The notes beneath the pieces are model-generated. The model was not told the origin of the DNA and did no database searches. It was given only the letters and a program-made list of their open reading frames with translations. This document shows positions 50,191 to 61,087 of a stretch of 64,000 nt of DNA, piece by piece. This DNA is from Cytophagaceae bacterium. GTDB taxonomy: Bacteria > Bacteroidota > Bacteroidia > Cytophagales > Spirosomataceae. Made by a program: the position numbers and the translations under genes. Where the stretch lies: the NCBI GenBank assembly GCA_024642485.1, contig JAHEAY010000238.1, positions 1 through 64,000 of the forward strand, given 5' to 3'. Position 1 is the first letter of the stretch. Each line of letters starts with the position of its first letter.

Positions 50191-52479
50191 GTGAAAAAGG
50201 TACCTGCTGTTTTTATTGTTCTTCTTTGGTTCATTTGCCTATCTTGTCAATCTTTGACAACTTACAAATTACCCCCCAATACTATTAAAAACATTGTTGT
50301 AAAAGGAAACAGAGTTATCTCAAATGAAGAAATAAAGACAAATATAGGTGGATTAAAAGAAAGTAATAAGTCTTTTACATTTATTCGATTAAATTCTTTC
50401 TTAGCAAAAAAAAGATTCAAAAAGGATTCATTAGGTATTAAGCAATCGAGTATTCAGTTTTTTAAACGAACTCCATATCAAGTCGATTCGACATTTCTTC
50501 AATCGAATAAATCTGCACTGCAATCTTATTACAGAAAACATGGTTTTTTGAGAGCAAAAGTAGATTTATCAATCGTAAATAAAGGACCTTACAATATTGT
50601 AACTTATGAAATACAGGAGGGCACTCAAAGCTTATTTTCATCGCGAGATTCCTTAATGATAGATAATCCACAATTAGCCCAAACAGTCACAAATTTCTTT
50701 AATAAACCCAACGAAATAAAACAAGGAGAACCTCTGACTATCGATGCAATTAATAAGCAAAAAACAGCTTTAACATCCTATTTAAAAAACCGAGGGTATT
50801 TCTATTTTAACACGGAAACTGTAGGTATCTATTTAAATGATTTAAAGGATTCAACTCTCCGAATTGTGGATTTAATTTATAAAATTCCTGCAACAAATTA
50901 CATCAATAATTCAGCAAGAAGTTATGATCGAATATTCCGATTTGGAAATTTGAAGATTGACGAAACCACGCTGAATCAAACTGACGAGTCGCAAACTTGG
51001 GTAAAACGTTCAATTAATTCAACACAGCTAAAACGAATTATTAATTTTAAAGAGGGTGATATTTATTCGCTTGAAAAGGTTAATCAAAGCTTGTTAAATA
51101 TTTATGCTACGGACCAATTTAAAACGGTCAATTTAACTTTTGATACTACAGCGACAAAAGTGTATCCTAAAATAGAATTAGTCAAAAACAACAAATACAC
51201 TTTTTCATCTGAATTAGGAGGAAGTATATTTAGAGGAATACCAGGACCATTTTTAACTAACTCGCTAAAAGTAAGACAAGTTTTTTCCTATTTAGATTAT
51301 TTAGATTTTACAGGTCGAATTGGCTTTGAAGCACAAACCGGATTCATTAATACGGAAACTACACGAAAAAATCTGGAATTAAATCTCAGTACAACCTTAA
51401 ATTTACCTTCTTTATTTATTCCAAAACGATTTGATGCTTGGAAGCAATCATTAACTGCGTCACAAACCCAAATTGGAATAGGATATGATTATATTGATCG
51501 GCCAGAATATGTGCGAACCAATATAAAATTGTTCCAACGTTATAATTGGAAAAAATCAACGAATCAATATTTCCAATTATCCTTAGTCGATCTCAATTTA
51601 TTAAATACCAATTATCCGCAAACGCCTACCTCGGATGCTTTCCTAGCATATTTAGAAGAACTTAGATTAAAAGGGAATAATTTGTATCGAAGCTTTAATC
51701 CTAGCTTTGTATCAAGCATTAATTTCCAATACAATTTTCGATCATTCTTGCCTTCAAACACACTTGTAAATGGTAAATCATTATTAATCAACCTTGAGTC
51801 AGGAGGTACAAGTTTAAATTTACTAGGAAGCAAAAAGCTTACTTTTATTGAAGATATCTTAAAAAGCAATCAGGAAATACAATTTTACAGGTATTTACGG
51901 ATGAATGTAGATTACCGTAAATACATTTTAGTGGGTAAGCGTAATAAAAGTCAAATAGCCTTTAAACTTAATACGGGTTTAGCTTATGCGTATGGGGCAG
52001 AAAATGGCTTCCAACTTCCTTATGAGAAAAACTTCTTTATTGGTGGACCGAGTAGTATTCGGGCTTGGAAACCAAGAAGATTGGGGCCTGGAGGATACAA
52101 TACAACCAATAATCTTATTGAACAACCTGGAAGTATGATATTAGAATCTTCAATCGAATATCGTTTTCCAATTGTTCAATTTTTAGGAAAGATCAATGGA
52201 GCCCTATTTATTGATGCTGGTAATATTTGGAACATCGATCATGGACAATCCAATATCGTAGGAAATTTCAGTACAGATACCTTTTTAAATGAAATTGCTG
52301 TGGGAACGGGATTTGGTGTTCGCTGGGACTTTGACTATTTCTTATTAAGACTAGATTTAGCTACAAAAGCAGTTAATCCAGCATATAAAGCAAATGAAAA
52401 ATGGATCCTCTCCAAAACTACTTTGAGTAGTGGAGAGAACCCAATTGAATTCAATATAGGAATTGGATATCCTTTTTAA
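50191..52479 (+). CDS. BamA/TamA-family (Omp85) outer membrane protein, TamL-like, GTG start
   Basis: POTRA-like N-terminus (IKNIVVKGNRVISNEEIKTNIGG); C-terminal beta-barrel with FFIGGPSSIRAWKPRRLGPGGY and terminal GIGYPF. Confidence 0.88.
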   Translation: MKKVPAVFIVLLWFICLSCQSLTTYKLPPNTIKNIVVKGNRVISNEEIKTNIGGLKESNKSFTFIRLNSFLAKKRFKKDSLGIKQSSIQFFKRTPYQVDSTFLQSNKSALQSYYRKHGFLRAKVDLSIVNKGPYNIVTYEIQEGTQSLFSSRDSLMIDNPQLAQTVTNFFNKPNEIKQGEPLTIDAINKQKTALTSYLKNRGYFYFNTETVGIYLNDLKDSTLRIVDLIYKIPATNYINNSARSYDRIFRFGNLKIDETTLNQTDESQTWVKRSINSTQLKRIINFKEGDIYSLEKVNQSLLNIYATDQFKTVNLTFDTTATKVYPKIELVKNNKYTFSSELGGSIFRGIPGPFLTNSLKVRQVFSYLDYLDFTGRIGFEAQTGFINTETTRKNLELNLSTTLNLPSLFIPKRFDAWKQSLTASQTQIGIGYDYIDRPEYVRTNIKLFQRYNWKKSTNQYFQLSLVDLNLLNTNYPQTPTSDAFLAYLEELRLKGNNLYRSFNPSFVSSINFQYNFRSFLPSNTLVNGKSLLINLESGGTSLNLLGSKKLTFIEDILKSNQEIQFYRYLRMNVDYRKYILVGKRNKSQIAFKLNTGLAYAYGAENGFQLPYEKNFFIGGPSSIRAWKPRRLGPGGYNTTNNLIEQPGSMILESSIEYRFPIVQFLGKINGALFIDAGNIWNIDHGQSNIVGNFSTDTFLNEIAVGTGFGVRWDFDYFLLRLDLATKAVNPAYKANEKWILSKTTLSSGENPIEFNIGIGYPF

Positions 52480-53439
52480 TTAAGCTTTTTTACGAGCAAT
52501 TGCTTTGATAGCTTTATCTACAATTGCCTGAGCATTCAAACCATATTTTTCCATTAAATCGGCAGGCTTTCCTGACTCACCGAAGGAATCATTAACTCCT
52601 ACAAACTCTTGTGGAGTTGGTAAGTTTAAAGCCAAATATTGTGCGATTGAATCTCCTAAACCACCATTTATTTGATGTTCTTCCGCCGAAACAACACAAC
52701 CCGTTTTTGCTACGGATGCATGAATCGCTTGTGTATCTAATGGTTTAATCGTGTGAATATTAATTACCTCAGCATGAATCCCTTTTTCTAATAAGATTTC
52801 CGCAGCGATAATAGCCTCCCAAACTAGATGACCTGTCGCAAAAATACTTACGTCAGAACCTTCGATTAAATGTAATGCTTTACCAATTTCAAATTTTTGA
52901 TTCTCAGGTGTAAATACAGGGACAACTGGACGTCCAAAACGCAAATAAACCGGACCATCATATTCCGCAGCTGCAATTGTAGCAGCTTTAGTTTGATTAT
53001 AATCACATGGATTGATAACAACCATACCCGGTAGCATCTTCATCAAACCAATATCTTCCAATATCTGATGTGTAGCTCCATCCTCTCCTAGCGTTAAGCC
53101 AGCGTGTGAACATGCGATTTTCACATTCTTTCCTGAATATGCAACCGATTGACGAATTTGATCATATACACGACCCGTACCAAAATTGGCAAATGTCGTA
53201 GCAAAAGGAACATATCCACCAATAGATAAACCAGCTGCTAAACCAATCATGTTTGCTTCAGCAATACCCGTTTGGAAAAAACGCTCAGGTGAATTCTTAA
53301 TAAATGCCTCTAATTTCAAAGAACCAATTAGATCTGCACATAAAGCAACAACTTTGGGGTTGTTAACACTCAAATATTCCATTCCTGCTCCAAAGCCTGA
53401 ACGTGTATCTTTTTTTGTTTCGTAGGTAAATAATGCCAT
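52480..53439 (-). CDS. Transketolase C-terminal section
   Basis: GIAEANMIGLAAGLSIGGYVPFATTFANF; HAGLTLGEDGATHQILEDIGLM; SAEEHQINGGLGDSI. Confidence 0.93.
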   Translation of the reverse strand: MALFTYETKKDTRSGFGAGMEYLSVNNPKVVALCADLIGSLKLEAFIKNSPERFFQTGIAEANMIGLAAGLSIGGYVPFATTFANFGTGRVYDQIRQSVAYSGKNVKIACSHAGLTLGEDGATHQILEDIGLMKMLPGMVVINPCDYNQTKAATIAAAEYDGPVYLRFGRPVVPVFTPENQKFEIGKALHLIEGSDVSIFATGHLVWEAIIAAEILLEKGIHAEVINIHTIKPLDTQAIHASVAKTGCVVSAEEHQINGGLGDSIAQYLALNLPTPQEFVGVNDSFGESGKPADLMEKYGLNAQAIVDKAIKAIARKKA

Positions 53440-53448
53440 TTCTCTGTA

Positions 53449-54306
53449 TTAATAATCTCCCAATGTTTCTTCTAATTGACCTAATGCTAAAGCTAATTGC
53501 TCATCGTTAGGTGCGACACCATGCCATTTGTGACTGTGCATCATGAAATCAACGCCAGCACCCATTTCCGTCTTCATAATAACCATGACAGGCTTATTAT
53601 TAACAAAAAGGCTTTTAGCTTGCTGAATAACTGCTGTAATGGAAGCCATATCGTTCCCATCAACACGAAGAACTTGCCAACCGAAAGCCTTATATTTTGC
53701 TTCTAGGTCAAGGTTATTCATTACCTTTTCAGTAGGACCATCAATTTGTTGGCCATTCTCATCGATGAAGGCAATTAAATTATTCACGTTATGGTGCGGT
53801 GCATACATAGCTGCTTCCCATACTTGGCCTTCATTTTGCTCTCCATCACCCATAAGGCAATAAACAGTGGACTTTTCACCATTTAATTTCTTTGCTTGTG
53901 CAACTCCAATAGCAACACTTAGTCCTTGTCCTAATGAACCAGAAGCAATACGAATACCTTCTAGGTGTTCATGTGGCGTAGGATGTCCTTGTAAACGTGT
54001 ATTTAACTTACGGAATGTAGCTAACTCAGCCACAGGAAAGTATCCCCGACGAGCTAACACACTATACAATAATGGTGAGATATGTCCATTGGATAAAAAG
54101 AATACATCTTCGTTCAATCCATCCATGTGGAATTCAACCTGACCTGAAGCATCCGATTTGAGATTCATTGAGTTAAAGTATAACTCAACCAATAAATCTG
54201 TACAACCTAATGATCCACCTGGGTGACCCGACTGACATCCGTGAACTTGACGTAAAATATCCCGGCGAACCTGGGAAGCGACTTTTTGTAATTCTATTGT
54301 TTGCAT
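53449..54306 (-). CDS. Transketolase N-terminal section
   Basis: GHPGGSLGCTDLLVELYF; SLGQGLSVAIGVAQAKK; YCLMGDGEQNEGQVWEAAM; start at MQTIELQ. Confidence 0.93.
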   Translation of the reverse strand: MQTIELQKVASQVRRDILRQVHGCQSGHPGGSLGCTDLLVELYFNSMNLKSDASGQVEFHMDGLNEDVFFLSNGHISPLLYSVLARRGYFPVAELATFRKLNTRLQGHPTPHEHLEGIRIASGSLGQGLSVAIGVAQAKKLNGEKSTVYCLMGDGEQNEGQVWEAAMYAPHHNVNNLIAFIDENGQQIDGPTEKVMNNLDLEAKYKAFGWQVLRVDGNDMASITAVIQQAKSLFVNNKPVMVIMKTEMGAGVDFMMHSHKWHGVAPNDEQLALALGQLEETLGDY

Positions 54307-54316
54307 AATAATTCGA

Positions 54317-54754
54317 TCAGTGGATTTGCTCAGTATGATTTTTGGTATCCACCTTCGTGATAATATCTGTAATAATTCCTTTTTCGTCAAACACAAAAGT
54401 TGTTCGAACTATACCCATATAGGATTTTCCATACATGGATTTTTCTACCCATACGCCAAATGCTTCTACAATTTCATGTGATTCATCGGCAATAAGTGGA
54501 AATTTCAATTGATACTTCGCAATAAACTTATCATGTGATTTTGCAGAGTCAGTACTAACTCCAGCTACTTGAAATCCTTTAGCAGCTAGATAATCTAAAT
54601 TTTCATTTATATTGCAAGCTTGCGCAGTACAACCTGGCGTGTTATCTTTTGGATAGAAATACAAAACTGTCTTTTTACCAATAAGATTGAACGCATTACC
54701 AGTTGAATCTATAAAATTTTTAATGGGTGCTTCTTGCCCGATCGTTAATTTCAT
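54317..54754 (-). CDS. bcp: Thioredoxin-dependent peroxiredoxin, BCP/PrxQ type
   Basis: VLYFYPKDNTPGCTAQACNINEN; PLIADESHEIVEAFGVW. Confidence 0.94.
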   Translation of the reverse strand: MKLTIGQEAPIKNFIDSTGNAFNLIGKKTVLYFYPKDNTPGCTAQACNINENLDYLAAKGFQVAGVSTDSAKSHDKFIAKYQLKFPLIADESHEIVEAFGVWVEKSMYGKSYMGIVRTTFVFDEKGIITDIITKVDTKNHTEQIH

Positions 54755-54755
54755 A

Positions 54756-55367
54756 TTATTTGATAGCTAAATCAAAAAGTTTGTCACCTTGTAAAAAGCC
54801 GCTTAATACATCGCCCATTGCTACAGGACCCACACCAGCAGGTGTACCTGTAAAAATGTAATCACCTGTTTTAAGCGTAAAATATTGAGATATATCGGCT
54901 ATCAATGCCTCTATATTCCAAATCATCAAATCAGAATTCCCTTGTTGGACTGATTCTCCATTCTTTTGAAGTTCAAAATCAATCGGAGAAACAAAATCAG
55001 CTTCAGTAATCGGACGCATACTTGAAACAAATGCAGAACCATTAAAAGCTTTGGCTTTCTCCCAGGGCAATCCCTTCTCTTTTAAGCGACTTTGTACATC
55101 ACGAGCGGTAAAGTCGATACCTAAACCAATAGCGTCAATGTACTTATGCGCAAATTTGGATTCAATATTCTTTCCTACTTTTCCAATTCGATAAACAAGC
55201 TCTAATTCATAATGCACATCTTTCGAAAAAGAAGGGTAGTAAAAAGCTTGAGATGAATCTAATAAAGCAGTATCCGGTTTGATAAAAATCACGGGATCGG
55301 TAGGCCTGTCATTAGACAGTTCTTTAATATGATCCACGTAATTTCTACCAACACAAATGATCTTCAT
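54756..55367 (-). CDS. Fumarylacetoacetate hydrolase family protein
   Basis: KIICVGRNYVDHIKEL; HYELELVYRIGK; TGTPAGVGPVAMGD. Confidence 0.92.
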   Translation of the reverse strand: MKIICVGRNYVDHIKELSNDRPTDPVIFIKPDTALLDSSQAFYYPSFSKDVHYELELVYRIGKVGKNIESKFAHKYIDAIGLGIDFTARDVQSRLKEKGLPWEKAKAFNGSAFVSSMRPITEADFVSPIDFELQKNGESVQQGNSDLMIWNIEALIADISQYFTLKTGDYIFTGTPAGVGPVAMGDVLSGFLQGDKLFDLAIK

Positions 55368-55373
55368 CCGGAA

Positions 55374-56564
55374 TTATTTTAATACTTCAGAAACTAATTT
55401 AGCAGCATCCTTCAACAATACAGCAGAGAATACTTTCAAACCTGAGTTATTGATAATAGCCGCTCCCTCTTCTGCGTTTGTTCCTTGCAAACGAACAATA
55501 ATTGGGATTTTAATCTCGCCGATATTCTTGTAAGCTTCAACAACACCATTAGCAACACGATCACAACGAACGATACCACCAAAAATGTTAATTAAAATAG
55601 CTTTTACATTCGGATCTTGAAGAATGATACGGAAACCAGCTTCAACTGTTTTTGCATTTGCTCCACCCCCAACATCTAAAAAGTTAGCGGGATCTCCACC
55701 AGACAGCTTAATAATATCCATCGTTGCCATCGCCAAACCTGCACCGTTAACCATGCAACCCACGTTTCCGTCAAGTTTCACATAGTTTAAGTCGTTTTGA
55801 GACGCCTCTACTTCTAATGGATCTTCTTCTTCAATATCACGCAACACAGCTAAATCCTTGTGACGGTATAATGCATTATCATCTAAATTAACTTTCGCAT
55901 CAACAGCCAAAATTTTATCATCAGATGTTTTCAACACAGGGTTAATTTCAAACATCGAAGAATCTGTTTCAACATATGCACGGTAAAGAGATTGAATAAA
56001 CTTAACCATCTCTTTGAACGCTTGACCGCTCAAACCAAGTAAAAATGCAACTTTACGCGCTTGGAAATCTTGTAATCCAACACGTGGATCAATCCATTCC
56101 TTGATAATTTTCTCAGGAGAATGCTCTGCAACTTCTTCAATGTCCATACCACCTTCCGTAGAAGCCATAATAACATTGCATGCGCGACCGCGATCCAACA
56201 AAATAGAGATATAATATTCTTTAGGCTCTGAATCACCAGGATAATACACGTCCTCACTGATTAATACCTTATTAACCTTCTTTCCTTCAGGACCCGTTTG
56301 GTGCGTAATTAACTGCATGCCAAGAATTTGGGATACCCGTTCTTTTACTTCATCTAAATTCTTTGCCAACTTCACTCCTCCTCCTTTTCCGCGACCACCA
56401 GCGTGAATTTGTGCTTTTACTACAAACCAACCAGTACCTGTTTGTGCTTTTAATGCTTCAGCTGCCGATATCGAATCTTCGATTTTATCAATAACAATTC
56501 CTTCTTGAATTCTTACCCCGTAGCCTTTTAGAATTTCTTTTGCTTGGTATTCGTGAATATTCAT
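55374..56564 (-). CDS. sucC: ADP-forming succinate-CoA ligase subunit beta
   Basis: MNIHEYQAKEILKGYGV; QIHAGGRGKGGGVKLA; DVGGGANAKTVEAGFRII; INIFGGIVRCDRVANG. Confidence 0.96.
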   Translation of the reverse strand: MNIHEYQAKEILKGYGVRIQEGIVIDKIEDSISAAEALKAQTGTGWFVVKAQIHAGGRGKGGGVKLAKNLDEVKERVSQILGMQLITHQTGPEGKKVNKVLISEDVYYPGDSEPKEYYISILLDRGRACNVIMASTEGGMDIEEVAEHSPEKIIKEWIDPRVGLQDFQARKVAFLLGLSGQAFKEMVKFIQSLYRAYVETDSSMFEINPVLKTSDDKILAVDAKVNLDDNALYRHKDLAVLRDIEEEDPLEVEASQNDLNYVKLDGNVGCMVNGAGLAMATMDIIKLSGGDPANFLDVGGGANAKTVEAGFRIILQDPNVKAILINIFGGIVRCDRVANGVVEAYKNIGEIKIPIIVRLQGTNAEEGAAIINNSGLKVFSAVLLKDAAKLVSEVLK

Positions 56565-56660
56565 TTAGTAAAAATTTTAATTTCGTGAAATTACTATTTA
56601 TTTGCCAAACTTTTAAATACTTCGAGTATCTCTTTAAAATTCTCAGAAAAAGCCAATAAA

Positions 56661-57314
56661 ATGTTAGAATTAAAAAATATTTCCAAATCCTACGGAGCAC
56701 AATTGATTCTAAACAACATCAACCTACAAGTTCAAGACAATCAATTGGTATCTATTCTAGGCCCTTCCGGTTCAGGAAAAAGTACTTTATTGCAAATTAT
56801 TGGTCTACTACTAAAACCTGATTCGGGCAGCATAGAATTAAATGGAACTCAATACGGTAGTCTCAAAGAAAGAGAGCTTGCTCAATTTAGAAATAATCAA
56901 TTGGGCTTTGTTTTTCAATTTCATAACCTAATGGGTGAATTCACTTGTTCTGAAAACATCAAAATGCCCTTATATATTAGAGAGAAAAATATATCTGATG
57001 AACAAGAAAGCTATTTTGAAGAAATAATTAAGCATCTAGGAATCAATCACCTCATGAATAAATTTCCGAGTCAATTATCAGGCGGAGAACAACAACGGGT
57101 GGCAGTTGCGCGTGCCTTAATCAACAAGCCTGCTATTTTATTAGCCGATGAACCTACAGGAAATCTAGACAATAAAAATGCAGAATCCCTTTATGAAATG
57201 TTTTTGCAATTAAAGCAGACATACGGCCAACAAATTATCATGGTGACACATAACGAGTCATTGACTAAACAATCCGATCAAGTAATCTATTTAAATTCCG
57301 GGGTCATTCAATAG
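56661..57314 (+). CDS. ABC transporter ATP-binding protein, LolD/MacB-like
   Basis: GPSGSGKSTLLQIIGLL; LSGGEQQRVAVARALINKPAILLADEPTGNLD. Confidence 0.93.
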   Translation: MLELKNISKSYGAQLILNNINLQVQDNQLVSILGPSGSGKSTLLQIIGLLLKPDSGSIELNGTQYGSLKERELAQFRNNQLGFVFQFHNLMGEFTCSENIKMPLYIREKNISDEQESYFEEIIKHLGINHLMNKFPSQLSGGEQQRVAVARALINKPAILLADEPTGNLDNKNAESLYEMFLQLKQTYGQQIIMVTHNESLTKQSDQVIYLNSGVIQ

Positions 57315-57364
57315 TTTTCTCTGACATAATGTCATAAATTGCAGGTCCATTTAGTATATCGTCT

Positions 57365-58786
57365 ATGCAAGCGTTAAAGGTTTTATCAACAGAGGAAAAA
57401 GAAGCATTGGATTCTCCCCGCATTTCATCTGATTTTATACAATCAGATTTTTTGGGAAAAGTTTATATTGAGAGTTATGGCTGCCAAATGAATTTTGCAG
57501 ATTCAGAAGTCGTAACATCTATTCTAATCGACAAAGGATACGGAACAACATCCAATATATCGGAAGCGGATACTATTTTACTTAATACTTGTGCCATTCG
57601 TGACAATGCTGAAAACAAAATCAGACATCGATTACAAGCATTTAAAGCCATCAAGGCTAAAAAGCCCGATGTGACAATTGGAATTTTAGGTTGCATGGCA
57701 GAGCGCTTGAAAACAAAATTAATCGAAGAAGAAAAGTTAGTGGATTTGGTTGCGGGACCGGACTCCTATCGGGATTTACCCAACCTTTTGGACCAAATCG
57801 AAAATGGACAAAAAGCAATCAATGTCTTCCTTTCAAAAGAAGAAACCTATGGAGATATTGAACCCGTTCGCTTACATACAAATGGCGTAGGCGCATTTGT
57901 CAGTATCATGCGTGGTTGCGATAATATGTGTTCATTTTGTGTTGTACCTTTTACGCGTGGCAGAGAACGCTCAAGGGATTTAAACTCCATATTACAAGAG
58001 AGTACAAATCTTTTCAATCAAGGTTATCGTGAAATCAATTTATTAGGTCAAAATGTGGATTCATATCATTGGAAGAATCCAGAAACAAATGAATTAGTAA
58101 ATTTTGCTAAACTACTTGAACATACAGCTCAAATCCATCCAGATTTAAGAATACGCTTTTCTACTTCTCACCCCAAAGATATTACGGATGAAGTGCTTTA
58201 TACGATGGCTAAATATGACAACATCTGTAAAAACATTCATTTACCTGCCCAAAGTGGAAATAATCGAATCCTAGAGCTCATGAATCGCACTTATACGCGG
58301 GAATGGTATTTGGATAGAATCAAATCGATTAGAAATATATTAGGCGAAGATTGTGGCATTTCTCATGACATTATCGCGGGATTTTGCTCAGAGACTGAAG
58401 AAGAACATCAAGATACACTATCCTTATTGGAAGCGGTGCAGTATGATTTTGGCTATATGTTTACATATTCAGAACGACCTGGTACTCCTGCGGCGAAAAA
58501 ATATGCCGACGATATTCCTGATGATATAAAATCAAGACGCTTAAGTGAAATCATCGATTTACAGCGAAAGCATTCAGGATATAGAAATGAACGATTAATT
58601 GGCCGAATTGAAAAAATACTTGTAGAGGGGAACTCTAAGAAATCCGATAAACATCACTTTGGAAAAACAGATTCAAATAAAGTTGTCGTATTTCCTAAAG
58701 GATCTGAGCAAATAGGAGAATATGTGCATGTCAAAATTCTTTCTTGCACAACAGGTACATTAATTGGAGAACTTGCTAATGTATAA
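57365..58786 (+). CDS. miaB: tRNA-2-methylthio-N6-dimethylallyladenosine synthase MiaB
   Basis: [35 protein letters not shown] radical SAM motif; C-terminal TRAM-like region. Confidence 0.96.
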   Translation: MQALKVLSTEEKEALDSPRISSDFIQSDFLGKVYIESYGCQMNFADSEVVTSILIDKGYGTTSNISEADTILLNTCAIRDNAENKIRHRLQAFKAIKAKKPDVTIGILGCMAERLKTKLIEEEKLVDLVAGPDSYRDLPNLLDQIENGQKAINVFLSKEETYGDIEPVRLHTNGVGAFVSIMRGCDNMCSFCVVPFTRGRERSRDLNSILQESTNLFNQGYREINLLGQNVDSYHWKNPETNELVNFAKLLEHTAQIHPDLRIRFSTSHPKDITDEVLYTMAKYDNICKNIHLPAQSGNNRILELMNRTYTREWYLDRIKSIRNILGEDCGISHDIIAGFCSETEEEHQDTLSLLEAVQYDFGYMFTYSERPGTPAAKKYADDIPDDIKSRRLSEIIDLQRKHSGYRNERLIGRIEKILVEGNSKKSDKHHFGKTDSNKVVVFPKGSEQIGEYVHVKILSCTTGTLIGELANV

Positions 58787-60080
58787 TAACATGGAAACAA
58801 GTCATTTGACAGCGCTAAAAGCAAGATTTGGAATCATTGGGAACGCACCTTCCTTATTGCACGCAATTTCTATAGCTGAACAGGTAGCGCCAACGGACAT
58901 GACAGTCTTGATTACTGGCGAAAGTGGTTCAGGAAAGGAATCCTTTTCTAAAATCATCCATAGTTTATCCAAGCGAAAGCACGGACAATTTATTGCAGTC
59001 AACTGTGGCGCAATTCCAGAGGGGACCATTGATTCTGAATTATTTGGTCACGAAAAAGGATCATTTACCGGAGCTATTGAAGCCCGGAAAGGATATTTTG
59101 AAGTAACTGATGGCGGGACAATCTTCTTGGATGAAATTGCTGAGATGCCTTTAGGAACGCAAGCGCGTCTGTTACGTGTATTAGAAAATGGCGAATTTTA
59201 TCGTGTTGGTTCTTCTAAAGTACAAAAAACGAATACCCGCGTAGTTGCGGCTACCAACCTTAATTTACAGGATGCGATTAGCAAAGGTCGGTTTAGAGAA
59301 GATTTGTATTATCGTTTATGTACGGTACCAATTTATGTACCCCCTCTTCGTGAACGTGGGCAAGATATTGAATTATTATTTCGAAAATTCACAACGGACT
59401 TCTCGGAGCTTCATCGAGTAAAACCAATTACGTTAACAAATGAAGCAAAATTATTGCTTCAAAAGCAGCATTTCCCAGGTAACATTCGTCAGTTGAAAAA
59501 CCTCGCGGAACAAATTTCGGTGTTGGAAATGGGTGATCGTATCGTTGACGATGAAAAATTGCAAGAGTACTTGACATTCAATGAACCTAAGTTGAAATCC
59601 AGTGTGGTTAAAACGGATTTTTTCCAAAGTTCAGATGGGATGAATGAACGGGAAATCTTGTATAAAATCTTATTTGATTTAAAACGGGACGTTACTGAAC
59701 TTAAAAAGATATTACTGAAGGTGATAGAATCGGGAAACAGCGCGGGATATGATATCTTACACGAAAATCCTAACCTATTTGCCGACTTAAGACCGACTGA
59801 AGATTTACACAAAGGTTTAGCATTACCCGTTCAACGTACAGACGAAACGCATGAACAAATGGAATATGTTAATGAGGAACCGATCGATTTAAATTATGAG
59901 GAGGTAATTAGTCCAAGTCAAGATGTCACGCTTTCCCTTGAAAAACAGGAAAAAGAAATCATCATACGGGCTCTGAAGAAAAACAAAAACAAACGGAAAC
60001 ACGCTGCGAAAGACTTAGGAATTTCAGAAAGAACGTTGTACCGTAAAATTAAACAATATGATTTGGAAGATTTGGCATAA
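58779..60080 (+). CDS. Sigma-54-dependent transcriptional activator without N-terminal sensory domain
   Basis: [47 protein letters not shown]; Fis-type [25 protein letters not shown]. Confidence 0.94.
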   Translation: MYNNMETSHLTALKARFGIIGNAPSLLHAISIAEQVAPTDMTVLITGESGSGKESFSKIIHSLSKRKHGQFIAVNCGAIPEGTIDSELFGHEKGSFTGAIEARKGYFEVTDGGTIFLDEIAEMPLGTQARLLRVLENGEFYRVGSSKVQKTNTRVVAATNLNLQDAISKGRFREDLYYRLCTVPIYVPPLRERGQDIELLFRKFTTDFSELHRVKPITLTNEAKLLLQKQHFPGNIRQLKNLAEQISVLEMGDRIVDDEKLQEYLTFNEPKLKSSVVKTDFFQSSDGMNEREILYKILFDLKRDVTELKKILLKVIESGNSAGYDILHENPNLFADLRPTEDLHKGLALPVQRTDETHEQMEYVNEEPIDLNYEEVISPSQDVTLSLEKQEKEIIIRALKKNKNKRKHAAKDLGISERTLYRKIKQYDLEDLA

Positions 60081-60561
60081 GTTGGTCCTTATTGTAGCCA
60101 TTTTAGGCCTGCAAGGATGTTATAGTTTTAAGGGAGCAAGTTTATCGGCAGATTTGAAAACGATTCAGATCAACAATATTCGTATGGAAACAGCTGGTGG
60201 ACCTACGAATTTGGGATTAACTGTCAATGAGAAATTAAAAGAGTATTTTCAACGAAACACGGTTTTGAAATTAACGAATCAAAATCCAGATTTATTAGTC
60301 GAAGGAACGATCGTAGGTTATGAACTTACTCCACAAGCACCTACGACTGATGATAAAGCAGGATTAAATCGATTGACCTTACGCGTTAATTTTATTGTTA
60401 CCAATCGCCTAGATGAAGAAAAAAACTTTGAACAAGAATTTTCCTTTTATCAAGATTTTCCGCAAAATCAGACATTAACTCAAGTAGAGAAATCATTAAT
60501 CCCTAAATTAACGGACCAAATCATTCTTGACTTATTCAATAAAATCGCTGGAGATTGGTAA
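60058..60561 (+). CDS. lptE: LPS assembly lipoprotein LptE-like
   Basis: Lipobox-like LGLQGCYSFKGASLSADLKTIQINNI; short lipoprotein, position upstream of secG. Confidence 0.85.
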   Translation: MIWKIWHKLVLIVAILGLQGCYSFKGASLSADLKTIQINNIRMETAGGPTNLGLTVNEKLKEYFQRNTVLKLTNQNPDLLVEGTIVGYELTPQAPTTDDKAGLNRLTLRVNFIVTNRLDEEKNFEQEFSFYQDFPQNQTLTQVEKSLIPKLTDQIILDLFNKIAGDW

Positions 60562-61085
60562 TGAAAATCAATAAATCTCAACAATTATGGTATTTGTTAA
60601 ATCGTTTTGACCGGGAAGAGTCAGAAACGACCAATACCCTATTGAAAGACCAGGAGCAATATCCGTTCTTTTATTTATTGAATTGGAATTTCAATCAAGG
60701 AAAGCAGGTATTAAAAAAAACTGCGTTACAATCACCTATTCGATCACAATTCTTTCAAGTCCATGTAGATGCGCCAACAATTTCAGCGCAGTCGCTAGTT
60801 GAAAACAATAATCAAAATGATATTATTGATGAGTTTTTACAAAAAATGCCAAGTTTAGCGAAGGCAAAAAAACAAGGGTTGGCGGATGAAGTGGAAGTTG
60901 AAGTGGATTTATCGGCCACAACATGGTCACCCCCTATCTCAGAAACATTTGCGATCATTTTGGTTAAACAAGAAAAATATCAACAAGCAATTGATATATA
61001 TGAACAATTAATCTTGGCAAAACCTGAAAAAAGGCTTTACTTTGCAACTCGAATTTCAGAATTAAAACAAAATATAAACGAATAA
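60561..61085 (+). CDS. Conserved hypothetical protein with C-terminal TPR-like motif
   Basis: SETFAIILVKQEKYQQAIDIYEQLILAKPEKRLYFATRISEL; TAATG-type overlap with lptE. Confidence 0.7.
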   Translation: MKINKSQQLWYLLNRFDREESETTNTLLKDQEQYPFFYLLNWNFNQGKQVLKKTALQSPIRSQFFQVHVDAPTISAQSLVENNNQNDIIDEFLQKMPSLAKAKKQGLADEVEVEVDLSATTWSPPISETFAIILVKQEKYQQAIDIYEQLILAKPEKRLYFATRISELKQNINE

Positions 61086-61087
61086 AT

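Noticed and set aside
52480-54306. Transketolase split into two genes as a possible frameshift
   Set aside because: Both halves have their own start and stop with correct domain boundaries; split transketolases are well known
59033-59085. GSFTGA instead of GAFTGA in the sigma-54 activator
   Set aside because: The Ser variant is a known natural variant of the sigma-54-contacting loop, so not unusual by itself
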